Shown in pieces: positions 10,714 through 20,445 of a stretch of DNA of 64,000 nucleotides; the first letter of the stretch is position 1; the number at the start of each line of letters is the position of its first letter. The notes beneath the pieces are model-generated. The model was not told the origin of the DNA. It worked only from the letters and a program-made list of their open reading frames with translations, and searched no databases. Source of the DNA: Calliopum simillimum (lineage: Eukaryota > Arthropoda > Insecta > Diptera > Lauxaniidae); contig OX638371.1 in NCBI GenBank assembly GCA_951812925.1, positions 84,515,697 through 84,579,696 on the forward strand. The letters are read 5' to 3'. The translations under genes were made by a program, and so were the position numbers.

Positions 10714-13700
10714 GTATGTATGTATGTATTCTCCTTTAACTCCTAGGAGGAGCATAGGGCCAATATGAAATCTCTCCATTTGTCACGTTCCTTTGCGATG
10801 ACTTTGATCTCTTGCCACGATTTTCCCGATTCTTGAATTTCCTTTTCCAACGACCTTTTCCAGTTGGTTTTGGGTCTACCACGTCCTCTACTGCCTTGTG
10901 GATTCCACTCAAGGGCCTGGCGACAAACTTCGCTGTGTGGTTTCCGGAGAGTGTGACCAATCCATCCCCATTTGCGCAGCTTGATTTCGTTTGCTATTGC
11001 CTTCTGTTTGCATTTTTGATGCAGCTCGGCATTTGATATAGTGCGAGGCCACCAAACCTTTAGTATACGCCTTAAGCATTTGTTGACGAATACTTGCAGC
11101 TTGTTCGTTAGTTGTTCAGTAACAAGCCATGTTTCGCACCCATATAACAAAACCGATTTCACATTCGAATCAAAAATGCGTACTCTCGTTTTGGTGGATA
11201 TAACGGATGAAGACCATATATTGTTCAGTTGAGCAAACGCGCCTTTTGCTTTTGCTATTCTTGAGTTGATATCCTCTTTTGCTCCACCATCCATGGAGAT
11301 AATGCTGCCTAAATACGTGAAGCTATCGACGTTTCCGATGTCATCACTGCCAGCTTTAAACGTGATGTCATTGCTTGCGTTTAGCTTCATGCTTTTAGTC
11401 TTGGATACGTTGATTTTCAGGCCGGCCTTTTGTGATTCCAAGACAAGGTCTTCAATTTTGTTTTGCATATCTGAATGTTTGGACGATAAGAGGCAGATGT
11501 CGTCGGCGTAGTCGAGGTCTTCTAGATGTTCAGTAAAGTTCCATTGGATACCCCTTTTGGCCTTATTAAGAGCTTTATCTAGAATATCGTCAAGAACGAT
11601 AAGGAAGAGAGATGGTGACAGTAAACACCCCTGCCGTACGCCTGAATTAGTGGTGAATGTCGGTGACAACAACCCGTTGTGTAGCACACTGCATTTAAAG
11701 CCTTCATATTGTGCACGTACTAAGTTTATGGCCTTTGCGGCAATACCTCTTCGTTGCAGTGACGCCCAGATGTTTTCTCGGGAAACACTGTCGAAGGCAG
11801 TGCTATAGTCAACGAAGACAAGTTGAAGTGCTGCACGCCACTCGCATGATTGTTCGACAATTATTCTGAGGGTGTTGATTTGATCCACGCATGATCTGTT
11901 TCGCCGGAATCCTGCTTGCTGCTTTCGAATGGCCGAATCAAGTTTTTCGCTTACCCTGCTCAGAAGCACTTTCGTCAGTACTTTTGATGGTACTGAGAGC
12001 AAGGTGATGCCTCTATAGTTTCGGCACTCGCTTAGGTCACCTTTTTTCGGCAATTTGACTAACATGCCATGTAGCCAATCTTCTGGCAAACGCTCTTCAC
12101 TCCAGATTTTGGTGAACAGAGGATGGAGAATTTTAGCTGATGTTATGGGGCATGCCTTTAGCAGTTCAGCTGTTATTTGATCTATACCAGCGGCCTTGTT
12201 GTTTTTCATGCTTTGGATTGCTTTCACTATTTCGTCAATTGTAGGCGGCGGTGTTTGTATTCGACTACTACTGCGAGTCACTGCGGCAGTTGTAGTTGGT
12301 GATTCTGGTTGCGGGGATGTGGTAGACATGGGATTTAGTATATCACAAAAATACTCTTTCCATCTGTTTAGTTGTTCGTCCGCTGATGTTAAGAGATTTC
12401 CATTTTTGTCTTTGATAGGGCGGCTCTGTTGGAGTTTTCTGCCTGATAATCTGCGGATGATATCGTAAAGCTGCCTGAGATTTTGAGCATTTGCAGCGCT
12501 TTCGGCTTCGCTCGCGAGGTCGTTATACATTCTTCTTTTGTCTTGTCTGCACGATCGCCTGACTTCTTTATTGAGAGAGTTAAAGACCTTTTTGGCGACG
12601 TTCTTTTGCGCTCTAGTTTTAGCGTCGTCTCTCAGTTTTTTCGCGCGTCTTCTTTTTTCGACAAGATCCCACGTTTCCTCGCTCATCCAGTGCTTCTTGT
12701 TCGAGGGTCGAAACCCAAGTATTTTTTCACTGGATTTTAAGAACGCAGCCTTAGCGGCCCTCCATGATGTTTCAATACTTCCACCACAATCGAACGGAAC
12801 TGTTTTAAGTTCTTCTACGAAAGATCTGCGTATCTCGTCGTTCTTAAGCTTAAGCACGTCGAATTTTTTTGCTACAGATTGGTCGCTGGGACGTTTATTA
12901 GCGGCAAGTTTTAGTCGAATGACCGCGACGAGAAGATGGTGGTCGGAGCCTATGTCAGCGGCCCTCTTTACTCGTACGTCCAGAAGACTCCCTCTCCATT
13001 TTCTGCTAATGCAGAAGTGGTCGATTTGGTTTTCAGTGGTGTTGTCTGGAGACACCCAAGTAGCTTTATGGCATTTTTTGTGTGGGAATAGCGTACCTCC
13101 AACGACAAGACCGGCTGTATTGCAGGCGTCAATGAGAAGCTCTCCATTGTCGTTTCTCGCACCCAAACCATGTCTTCCAATCACGTGCTCTAGGTTAAGG
13201 TTTTCTGAGCCTAATTTGGCATTCAAATCGCCCATAACCATTATGATGTCGTTTTTGTGAGCACTGTTTATTGCTGCGGCGAGCTGGCTGTAGAATTCAT
13301 CTTTGGTTTCTCTCTCTGCCAACTCGGTGGGCGCGTATGCTTGAAAGATGGTAATATTTCTTGCGGGGGTTCGAAATCTGCACCAAATGAGTCTTTCGTT
13401 TACAGGTTTCCATTCCATTACTGCCTTTACTGCAGTTTTACTTAACAAAAATCCAACTCCATCCCTGTGGATGTCATTTTGGGCTCTACCGGAGTATAGA
13501 AATTTTTCGCCGTCAGGAAGTACATATTCGCCGGCACCATTCCATCTACACTCGCTTAATCCCAATATCTCAAGGTTGAATTTGTGGAGTTCTCTAACGG
13601 CTTGGTGTATTTTGCCTGGTTCATTTAGAGTTCGGACATTCCAAGAGCCGATGCGTGTTCGAGTTTTCATCGAAAGGATTTTAAAATTTTGAGAAACCAT

Positions 13701-14222
13701 ATTGGTTCCAGTTATAGGAGAATCATTCCTAACTATGCATGTTTCTTGCACCTCCAAATCCGATGTGCATGCTGCCGAGGCAGGTGGATTAACCACACTC
13801 TGGTGGGTACCACTTGGAGAGTTATTTCCCATTGTTTTTCGATCCATGCTTCATTAGTATAATCTTCCCGGCAACGCCCCACGCAGTAAGTTATAAGCTT
13901 AAAGCTGGATCCGGCAAGCGCTGCAAATATAGTGGCCAAATTCACTTTTAATTTCAGCCGCCCAATCTGGAACAGACGCTGACCTGGGAGCCGCCCACTC
14001 TGGGTCAGACGCTTCAGGATTTTGACTTTGACAAGATGCTTATTTTAAGGCGGCATCGACTCGCCTTGTCAGTGCCAGTTACGGGCATTGTGGGTTTTCT
14101 TTCAAGGCGCAACGCTGTCCAACGCTACGCCCTTCCACACCCTGGCTGGTCACCCGCTTTTAGTCGCCTCTTACGACAGGCATGCTTACCTCGGGCATAT
14201 TCTGACCCCTTACCCGCAGGGG
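10714..14222 (-). mobile_element. Full-length RTE-like non-LTR retrotransposon
   Basis: A 3.5-kb element on the minus strand, flanked by the 10-bp direct repeat TAAGAGCTAT (10704-10713 and 14223-14232). The 5' region (14222 to 13848) is GC-richer than its surroundings. The 3' untranslated part is only about 27 bp and ends in a run of ATAC/TACA units instead of poly(A), as is common in the RTE clade. The empty site is visible in repeat copy A. One large ORF and no separate ORF1 also fit RTE. Length and structure look complete. Confidence 0.92.
10743..13847 (-). CDS. Endonuclease/reverse transcriptase polyprotein (RTE-like)
   Basis: An uninterrupted 1034-residue frame. Residues about 64-310 form an apurinic-type (APE) endonuclease with its landmark residues visible: SWNVRTL (N70), LGLSECRW (E99), QAYAPTE (Y171), MGDLNAKLG (D207, N209) and GSDHHLL (S301-H303). 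A linker rich in basic residues follows (about 390-470). The reverse transcriptase runs from about 535 to 830: GIDQITAELL, the palm aspartate in FVDYSTAFD (D680), VRQGCLLSP and the catalytic YADD (780-783). The C-terminal part has LRRIL and RKWGWIGHTLRKP-type residues seen in RTE-like proteins. The start at 13847 is the first methionine of the frame, about 60 residues before the endonuclease. The enzyme would nick target DNA and prime reverse transcription there. All key residues are intact, so the copy may be recent or active. Assignment to RTE rather than a related clade is by recall of the family pattern. Confidence 0.93.
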   Translation of the reverse strand: MDRKTMGNNSPSGTHQSVVNPPASAACTSDLEVQETCIVRNDSPITGTNMVSQNFKILSMKTRTRIGSWNVRTLNEPGKIHQAVRELHKFNLEILGLSECRWNGAGEYVLPDGEKFLYSGRAQNDIHRDGVGFLLSKTAVKAVMEWKPVNERLIWCRFRTPARNITIFQAYAPTELAERETKDEFYSQLAAAINSAHKNDIIMVMGDLNAKLGSENLNLEHVIGRHGLGARNDNGELLIDACNTAGLVVGGTLFPHKKCHKATWVSPDNTTENQIDHFCISRKWRGSLLDVRVKRAADIGSDHHLLVAVIRLKLAANKRPSDQSVAKKFDVLKLKNDEIRRSFVEELKTVPFDCGGSIETSWRAAKAAFLKSSEKILGFRPSNKKHWMSEETWDLVEKRRRAKKLRDDAKTRAQKNVAKKVFNSLNKEVRRSCRQDKRRMYNDLASEAESAANAQNLRQLYDIIRRLSGRKLQQSRPIKDKNGNLLTSADEQLNRWKEYFCDILNPMSTTSPQPESPTTTAAVTRSSSRIQTPPPTIDEIVKAIQSMKNNKAAGIDQITAELLKACPITSAKILHPLFTKIWSEERLPEDWLHGMLVKLPKKGDLSECRNYRGITLLSVPSKVLTKVLLSRVSEKLDSAIRKQQAGFRRNRSCVDQINTLRIIVEQSCEWRAALQLVFVDYSTAFDSVSRENIWASLQRRGIAAKAINLVRAQYEGFKCSVLHNGLLSPTFTTNSGVRQGCLLSPSLFLIVLDDILDKALNKAKRGIQWNFTEHLEDLDYADDICLLSSKHSDMQNKIEDLVLESQKAGLKINVSKTKSMKLNASNDITFKAGSDDIGNVDSFTYLGSIISMDGGAKEDINSRIAKAKGAFAQLNNIWSSSVISTKTRVRIFDSNVKSVLLYGCETWLVTEQLTNKLQVFVNKCLRRILKVWWPRTISNAELHQKCKQKAIANEIKLRKWGWIGHTLRKPHSEVCRQALEWNPQGSRGRGRPKTNWKRSLEKEIQESGKSWQEIKVIAKERDKWRDFILALCSS

Positions 14223-14332
14223 TAAGAGCTATAATGTAAAGTAAAAACTAAAATAAAAATATGTTCTACTTCCGCTTCTTTTGCTCTTTAATTGTTTATG
14301 AGGGTCACGTTCGTCGCTTGGGAAATGTTCGT
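14223..14332 (+). repeat. Unclassified ~1-kb repeat, copy B, right part
   Basis: Continues copy A after the insertion: AATGTAAAGTAAAAACTAAA appears here and at 5814, and GGTCACGTTCGTC appears at both right ends. Similarity fades after about 14330. Confidence 0.75.
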
Positions 14333-14373
14333 ATATGTGAGTCATGCACAAATTCCAAATGTCATTAAGCCTA

Positions 14374-14868
14374 TGCCAATCGAAAGAGAATTTTGCAGTG
14401 AACAACATATCAAAATGGGTCCACCCAATTTTTCCGGAAAATTATCTAAATTGTGGTTTTCCCCGTGAATTACGAGGTAAAAAATTTTGATGTTACCGAT
14501 TTTATTAATATTTGTTTATGTTATACCTATATAAGTATGTCCTACATCCAGGTAAAAAATATTTTTACTGCATAAAGTCTGGCTTACAAGTTAGAGGGTA
14601 TTAAAAATTTGATTTAAAGTAGCGCATTCCTGCCAGTTGGTCAAATTTTTAAAATCCTCTGGATAGTTAATTTAAAAATATTTTGTATCTGGGTTGAGGA
14701 CATACATGTGCAGGTATAACATAATCAAATACATATTACTAAAATCGGAAACATCAAAATTTTTTTCCTGGTTATTCACGAGAAACCCCCAATTTACATA
14801 ATTTCCCAGAAAAATTGGGTGGACCCATTTTGATGTGTTGTTCATGGCAAAGTTCTCTATCGATTGCT
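14374..14868. repeat. ~495-bp hairpin repeat
   Basis: The left arm (about 14374-14560) and right arm (about 14680-14868) are inverted copies. ACATCAAAATGGGTCCACCC on the right-arm complement matches ACATATCAAAATGGGTCCAC on the left, then both continue through AATTTTTC, AAATTATNTAAATTG, AAATTTTGATGTT and GTATGTCCT. The spacer is about 120 bp. No coding region is supported; the frames seen inside are translations of the arms. Confidence 0.8.
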
Positions 14869-15164
14869 ATATGTTTTAAGAAGTTTGGAATTTGTACAAG
14901 ACTCTTATCTAATTTGACTGTTCTAATGGAAAAAAGTTGTTCAGAACAGTCTAATTTTTCGGTGTCCGCCAGATTTCTACCCACTCTGCATTTATATATT
15001 AATAAATGGCTAACCTATTTTTTGTTAACGGCTAAAGCAATTTTAGGGATACTTAGTTGAGTGATGCATATTAGTAATTTAATATTAACTCAGTCGACTA
15101 GAAAAAATATTTGTTACGCTATTATATCCGGAATACTCAAAAAGATCCTGGCACCGCCTACCAA

Positions 15165-15375
15165 ATTTTAATACGATATAAAAATAAAACTAATAGAGCA
15201 ATCTTTCTGATGTTCACTATAGGGAGTCTACTTGCTATACTTAGGGCTTCACTGAGCTAAAAGTAGGTGAAATATTACCAGTGGGAGTGGCAGCCCCCAT
15301 ACAAGTTAAATATGTTAAAATGTTATGTATCAAACATTGTAAGATATAGTTCGATAAAAGACATTTGAGAAGGTA
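15165..15375 (+). repeat. Fragment of the 424-bp tandem-repeat family
   Basis: GCAATCTTTCTG, TAGGGAGTCTACTTGCTAT and the following GTAGGTGAAATATTACC and CCCATACAAG match the middle of the tandem units at 60420-60540 and 60860-60965. It is a single partial unit about 45 kb away from the tandem cluster. Confidence 0.65.
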
Positions 15376-16630
15376 TTTCAGCCTCTACACCGAGAAATAC
15401 ATCAAAATTTCGTAATAATAAACAAATAACATATTTGATATAGGCGAATCGAATATTTGATATTATTTAATGAGCGGCATATTTAAGCAATTTTATTGGT
15501 TCAATCGTATATTTGTTAATAATAACCAAATATGTATATGATTGAATCTAAAAACCTTTATTATTCTTTATTAAGAATTTTATTATTATTATTTTTTTTA
15601 TTTATTAGGAACTAACAAGGCAATATTTGCTAGGATCACGGTGACATAATAAAATATAATATTTGTTGTAAATTTTTGTTCATAATTATGAAAATAATAT
15701 GTTTAGTATATGAGCAGCATTTAATTAAGTTATTTTACTTAAACTAAAGTACTCAGTACTCTAAAAAAGAAACTAACGAAGTGATGTGAATGAATAAGAT
15801 ATTGTCACTGAGACTAATTTAACTTTTAAGCTTATTCCATCATTCCTTTTTGTCTTTTCTTTTCTTTTTTTTTTGTTGCAACATTATAAGCATACACAAT
15901 TTCTTGGAAAAAATAATTCATAAAATTATTTTTCTTCATTTGTATATAAAGAAAGGAAACATTAAATCCTTCATAATTCCATTGCATACTTTTTAGAGGT
16001 ACATTAAGTCAACCAAGACTGAAAAGGAAAAAATAAAAAATAAATATTACGATTATGCATCCTTTGCATCTTTGTGAAGTTTTCATTTTTATTATCTGTC
16101 TTAAGAACTCTTAATTGCTTCATAATTTCTGTTGACATTTTGGTAAGAATTTTACTGTCACTTCGAGCGAGCAAATGCAACTAAAATTCACAATGACACA
16201 AACTAAACAAACGTAACTTTGAGGACATGCAACAAAAACCCCAACAACATCAGTAGCAGCAGCACCAAGAACAACACAAAAGGCTACGAATACAGTTGCA
16301 TAAAAGTTAAGTTTTTAAAACTTGTTAATGAAAAGCATAAGAAAGAGAAAGAACATTAAGAGCTTGAGCGAGAGCGAGCAAGCGACAATAAACCAAATGT
16401 CAGATGGAGGAGCAAACAAATATTTGTTCGTCGTTGCTACACAGATGGCGATGCCTGAGAAATAGAGTTAAACAATGACAAGTAAAAAATACTTGGAAGA
16501 GGAAGATGAAGTACTGTCGAAAAGAAATTTGATGTTCTGCAAGTTGGACAAATATTGTTAACCCTTACGAAGCGGAAATCTGAAATTGTAGATTATACTG
16601 TATTGCCTTTTTCTCTAATTCTTATTACTT
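15376..16630. other. Unique-looking AT-rich DNA, no gene seen
   Basis: A short motif (TGAGCGGCATATTTAAG / TGAGCAGCATTTAATTAAG) occurs near 15470 and 15712. The part around 16200-16400 has CAA/CAG-rich and GAGCGAGAGCGAGC runs typical of fly intronic or intergenic DNA. No domain-bearing frame was found. Confidence 0.4.
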
Positions 16631-16795
16631 TCCATTTGTCACGATCCTTGGCGATGACTTTTATAACTTGCCATGATTTTTCTGATACTTGAATTTCCTT
16701 ATCTTGCTACCATTTCCAGATGGTTCTCGGTCTACCACGTCTTCTACTGTCTTGTGGGTTCCATTCCAGAGCTTTTCGACGGACTTCGCTGTGAA
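16631..16795 (-). pseudogene. RTE-like element fragment, both ends truncated
   Basis: This region matches positions about 10777-10940 of the intact RTE-like element: CCATTTGTCACG, CTTGAATTTCCTT, GGTCTACCACGTC and GGACTTCGCTGTG are shared with scattered differences. It represents only the last ~55 codons of the ORF, without the 3' tail. The divergence shows a second, older insertion of the same or a sister family. Confidence 0.8.
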
Positions 16796-16901
16796 GATAA
16801 TTTCGGAAAATGTTGAGCAATTCGAAAAAAATTTAATACTTAGATGATTTATTTTTAAAATTTTAATTTCAGGTCTCTTTCAATTTTTCAAGCATATACT
16901 T

Positions 16902-17575
16902 TTTTTTGTGGCGGTGCCATGACACAATCCCCACGGACATAGTCCCCATTTCGTAAATGGGTGTTACGTCCGCAAATTATTCGGAATTGATCCCCATTTA
17001 CGAAATCCAACACCGTCTTCGCGGCGGCTTTCGGCCTCGGATCAGTCTATAATATTTCCAATAATTTGGGGACATAACAGCCATTTAAGAAATGGGGATT
17101 ATGTCATGGCACCGCCATAAAAAAAGGATTTTTGGGATTTTCCGGGAAAGTTTGGGGTTTTCCGGAAAACACTTTTCGTTTTTGATGAGCTCGAAACTAG
17201 CTCAAAATTCGTGTGACAAATGATATGATCGTCAAGTATTCTCATTGGTACGTTTGGCTGACAAAATAAAGCAAGCCCTTATACATTTTTTTTGAGATTT
17301 TCCGAGGAAATTTAAGGTTTTCCGAAAAACACTACATTCAAGGTCAGTCGAAATTTCTGCGGTAAAAGATTTCATTGCTTACTCTTCCTGCGGATTCATC
17401 TGGCTGAAAAAATAAGCTAAGCCATGCAGAACAGTTTTTCCGCTTTTCCGGAAAATGGAAGATTTCCTAGACAGCTCGAAATTACTGTTGAAAGGCTCAA
17501 ACATAGCTCGAAATTCCCAACCAAAAATCATCGAAATTCGTCAAACCTGTATGGCTCACTTTATGGACCTAAATT
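16902..17575 (+). repeat. FB-A foldback family, copy 1
   Basis: A central palindrome (16910-17116) has GGCGGTGCCATGACA, CAATCCCCACGGACAT and CCCCATTTCGTAAATGG on the left and their complements on the right. To its right are tandem units of about 150 bp, each with ATTTTCCG(G)GAAA, GGTTTTCCGGAAAA, CTCGAAACTAGCTC and GGATTCRTCTGGCTGA. The left arm is missing, so this copy is truncated next to the RTE fragment. The frame at 17455-17640 lies in the repeat and is not a gene. Confidence 0.8.
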
Positions 17576-19340
17576 TCTGCCTTGGGGCAAACACCAGTGA
17601 TATTAATTACAAAAAAGTATTAATTTCGTCTAAAAAATGAGTTGGTGGCTACCATTTGTACAACTCTGCATTTGTTCTATAAAATCAGTTTGTGACAAAT
17701 TCACAAGCAAAAATCAAATGCATTCAAGGGTTAAAGTAAGAAAACGACAACGCGTAAGTGACATAGCGCAAAGACCACAGAACACGTACAAAGAAAACTC
17801 GTCAAAACTGCTGGCGAAAGCTGTTACCACTGGCGCGCAGTGACTGCCGGCGTGGCGACCATAGTAGGCGTGGCAAGTGTAGGCGTTTTTCTTAACTGCA
17901 TTATTTTCGCTTGCATAGGAAGAAATTCAAAAGTCGCTCATCGCTCACACTTTGTGTTGTAAAGTTTTCACAAGTTTTTGTGTTTTCTTAGCAGCGTTTT
18001 TTTATTTTTGTTTTTAATTTTTTTTTTATTTTTCATGTAATTTAATGAAAAGCTTACGTGGAGTGCCAGGCGTTGCCAAAGTTTTTGTATTTTTGTTGGC
18101 ATTCCAAGTTGTTTACGCTGGAGTAGATGTTACAAATGTTTGGGTTCGTAGCAAAATGTTGTTCGCGTACAGAAATTTATGTTGCTTACAGTATGAAAAA
18201 AGTTAAGAAGTTTCCGGTTTAAGTAGAAGATTTTTAACATGAGCTAAAAAGTTTGCAAAGTTTTTAATTTTTGAGTTGATGTCGGCATTTAATGTTTTTT
18301 TTTTATTTTTTTTTAGATTAAATATGAATCGTTTAATGCTATAACATTAAGTTGTAAGTAAGTCAATATATCGCACAGATTATGCTATCTTATTGTCTAG
18401 TTCTACATGTTTGCACGTTTTTACTTTCGGATCCACACCCCACTTGAAGCTCCCATACAAAATTCATGTTTACAGGTAAATTTTGTATGAGACTTCTATA
18501 TGAAGAGCAGATGGAGAATAAGTTTGTTCGAGAGACATGTTGGGAAATCATAATTTTAATCTACTACTATCTACGTGTTTCATAAAAACCGAGATTCAAA
18601 TGGAATGACCCATTAGTAACGTGCTTGTAATCGGTGAAAAATTAAATTTGAAATAAGCTTAACTCCTTCGAACCTTAGGCGGACACTTCGCACCGTGGTC
18701 TATAAGAGAGCGCTAGCCGGTCATAACTCCGAAAATTTTTGTATTAAAAGTAATAATTTTTTTGCACAAGTTTAAAGCTAAATATCTATATTTCAAGGAC
18801 CGAAATACCAAGAAATAACACTGTTTCTGAGTTTTCAAGTCTTTAACTTGATGAATTCAGATTTTTTCAAAAAATCTCTTAATATGTGTGAAAGTTTAAA
18901 TAAGTGTATCTTTAAAACTAAATGATCTTACGTCCTGAAACTTACCATAATTTGATAATTTTTCTGAAGATTTGCGTACTACCTTAGATGTTAATTTTAA
19001 TATAAAAAGGATGTCTGGATCATCACAAAAAATCTCTAATTTCATTTCCCAAATTTACGAATTTTGCACTCTGTGGAATATAACTAAAATGTTTTATGGA
19101 GTCGCAACGTCTAGATCATTTAAATGTGTAATATGAGGTTCTCTGAAGGTTCTTCGCATTTATCTGGCTCCCTCTTCACACCCCTTCTTGGACTACTTTT
19201 GAGATAAATCAATAAAGCATCTATAGCATCTATTTATTTCTTGAAAATGGACGAGATCAGGTTATGGACACGCCCACCTTCCATAAAACCAAAACATTGA
19301 AATCGCTTTAATTTCGTTATTATTTGAAGTACAAAAATAA
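17576..19340. other. Unique-looking DNA, no gene confirmed
   Basis: GC is higher around 17810-17900 (GGCGTGGCGACC, GGCGTGGCAAG). Several T-rich tracts occur at 17990-18035 and 18295-18315. No frame carries a recognisable domain. An undetected untranslated exon or promoter cannot be excluded. Confidence 0.35.
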
Positions 19341-19600
19341 ATAAAAAATTGTCCGCCATTTTGTTTACAAAAACTATGATATCGGATTCAAAATTAACAA
19401 CGTCAAAAACCCTCCAGCCACAATTTTGTCGTACTATAATCAATTTTTAAGAAAAAAGTTCCGCCATTTTGTTTATAAAAAAGATGATACCGAATTCAAA
19501 ATTAGCGACTTCAAAAAACCCCACAATTATATTTTGATATTATCAATTTTTAAGAAAATTGTCCACCATTTTGATTTTTAAAAAATAGTTTTCAGATTTA
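19340..19600. repeat. Three tandem ~105-bp units
   Basis: AAAATTGTCCGCCATTTTG, AAAAGTTCCGCCATTTTG and AAAATTGTCCACCATTTTG start units at about 19347, 19455 and 19556. Each is followed by a GAT...TCAAAATTA-like segment and ends in ATCAATTTTTAAGAAAA. The units are diverged. They abut the (TGAAA)n array. Confidence 0.7.
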
Positions 19601-19635
19601 AAGCCAACGGCCCCAAAAACAGAAAAGCTGACATT

Positions 19636-20445
19636 TGAAATGAAATGAAATGAATTGAAATGAATTGAAATGAAATGAAATGAAATGAAATGAAATGAAA
19701 TGAAATGAAATGAAATGAAATGAAATGAAATGAAATGAAATGAAATGAAATGAAATGAAATGAAATGAAATGAAATGAAATGAAATGAAATGAAATGAAA
19801 TGAAATGAAATGAAATGAAATGAAATGAAATGAAATGAAATGAAATGAAATGAAATGAAATGAAATGAAATGAAATGAAATGAAATGAAATGAAATGAAA
19901 TGAAATGAAATGAAATGAAATGAAATGAAATGAAATGAAATGAAATGAAATGAAATGAAATGAAATGAAATGAAATGAAATGAAATGAAATGAAATGAAA
20001 TGAAATGAAATGAAATGAAATGAAATGAAATGAAATGAAATGAAATGAAATGAAATGAAATGAAATGAAATGAAATGAAATGAAATGAAATGAAATGAAA
20101 TGAAATGAAATGAAATGAAATGAAATGAAATGAAATGAAATGAAATGAAATGAAATGAAATGAAATGAAATGAAATGAAATGAAATGAAATGAAATGAAA
20201 TGAAATGAAATGAAATGAAATGAAATGAAATGAAATGAAATGAAATGAAATGAATTGAAATGAAATGAAATGAAATGAAATGAAATGAAATGAAATGAAA
20301 TGAAATGAAATGAAATGAAATGAAATGAAATGAAATGAAATGAAATGAAATGAAATGAAATGAAATGAAATGAAATGAAATGAAATGAAATGAAATGAAA
20401 TGAAATGAAATGAAGTGAAATGAAATGAAATGAAATGAAATGAAA
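19636..20445 (+). repeat. (TGAAA)162 pentanucleotide array
   Basis: 810 bp made of exactly 162 pentamers in constant register. Only four units deviate: TGAAT at 19651, 19661 and 20251, and TGAAG at 20411. This is long for a microsatellite and very homogeneous. Confidence 0.98.

Noticed and set aside
12538..13260. A 240-codon plus-strand frame
   Set aside because: It is the antisense shadow of the RTE-like endonuclease/RT ORF, which has clear catalytic motifs.
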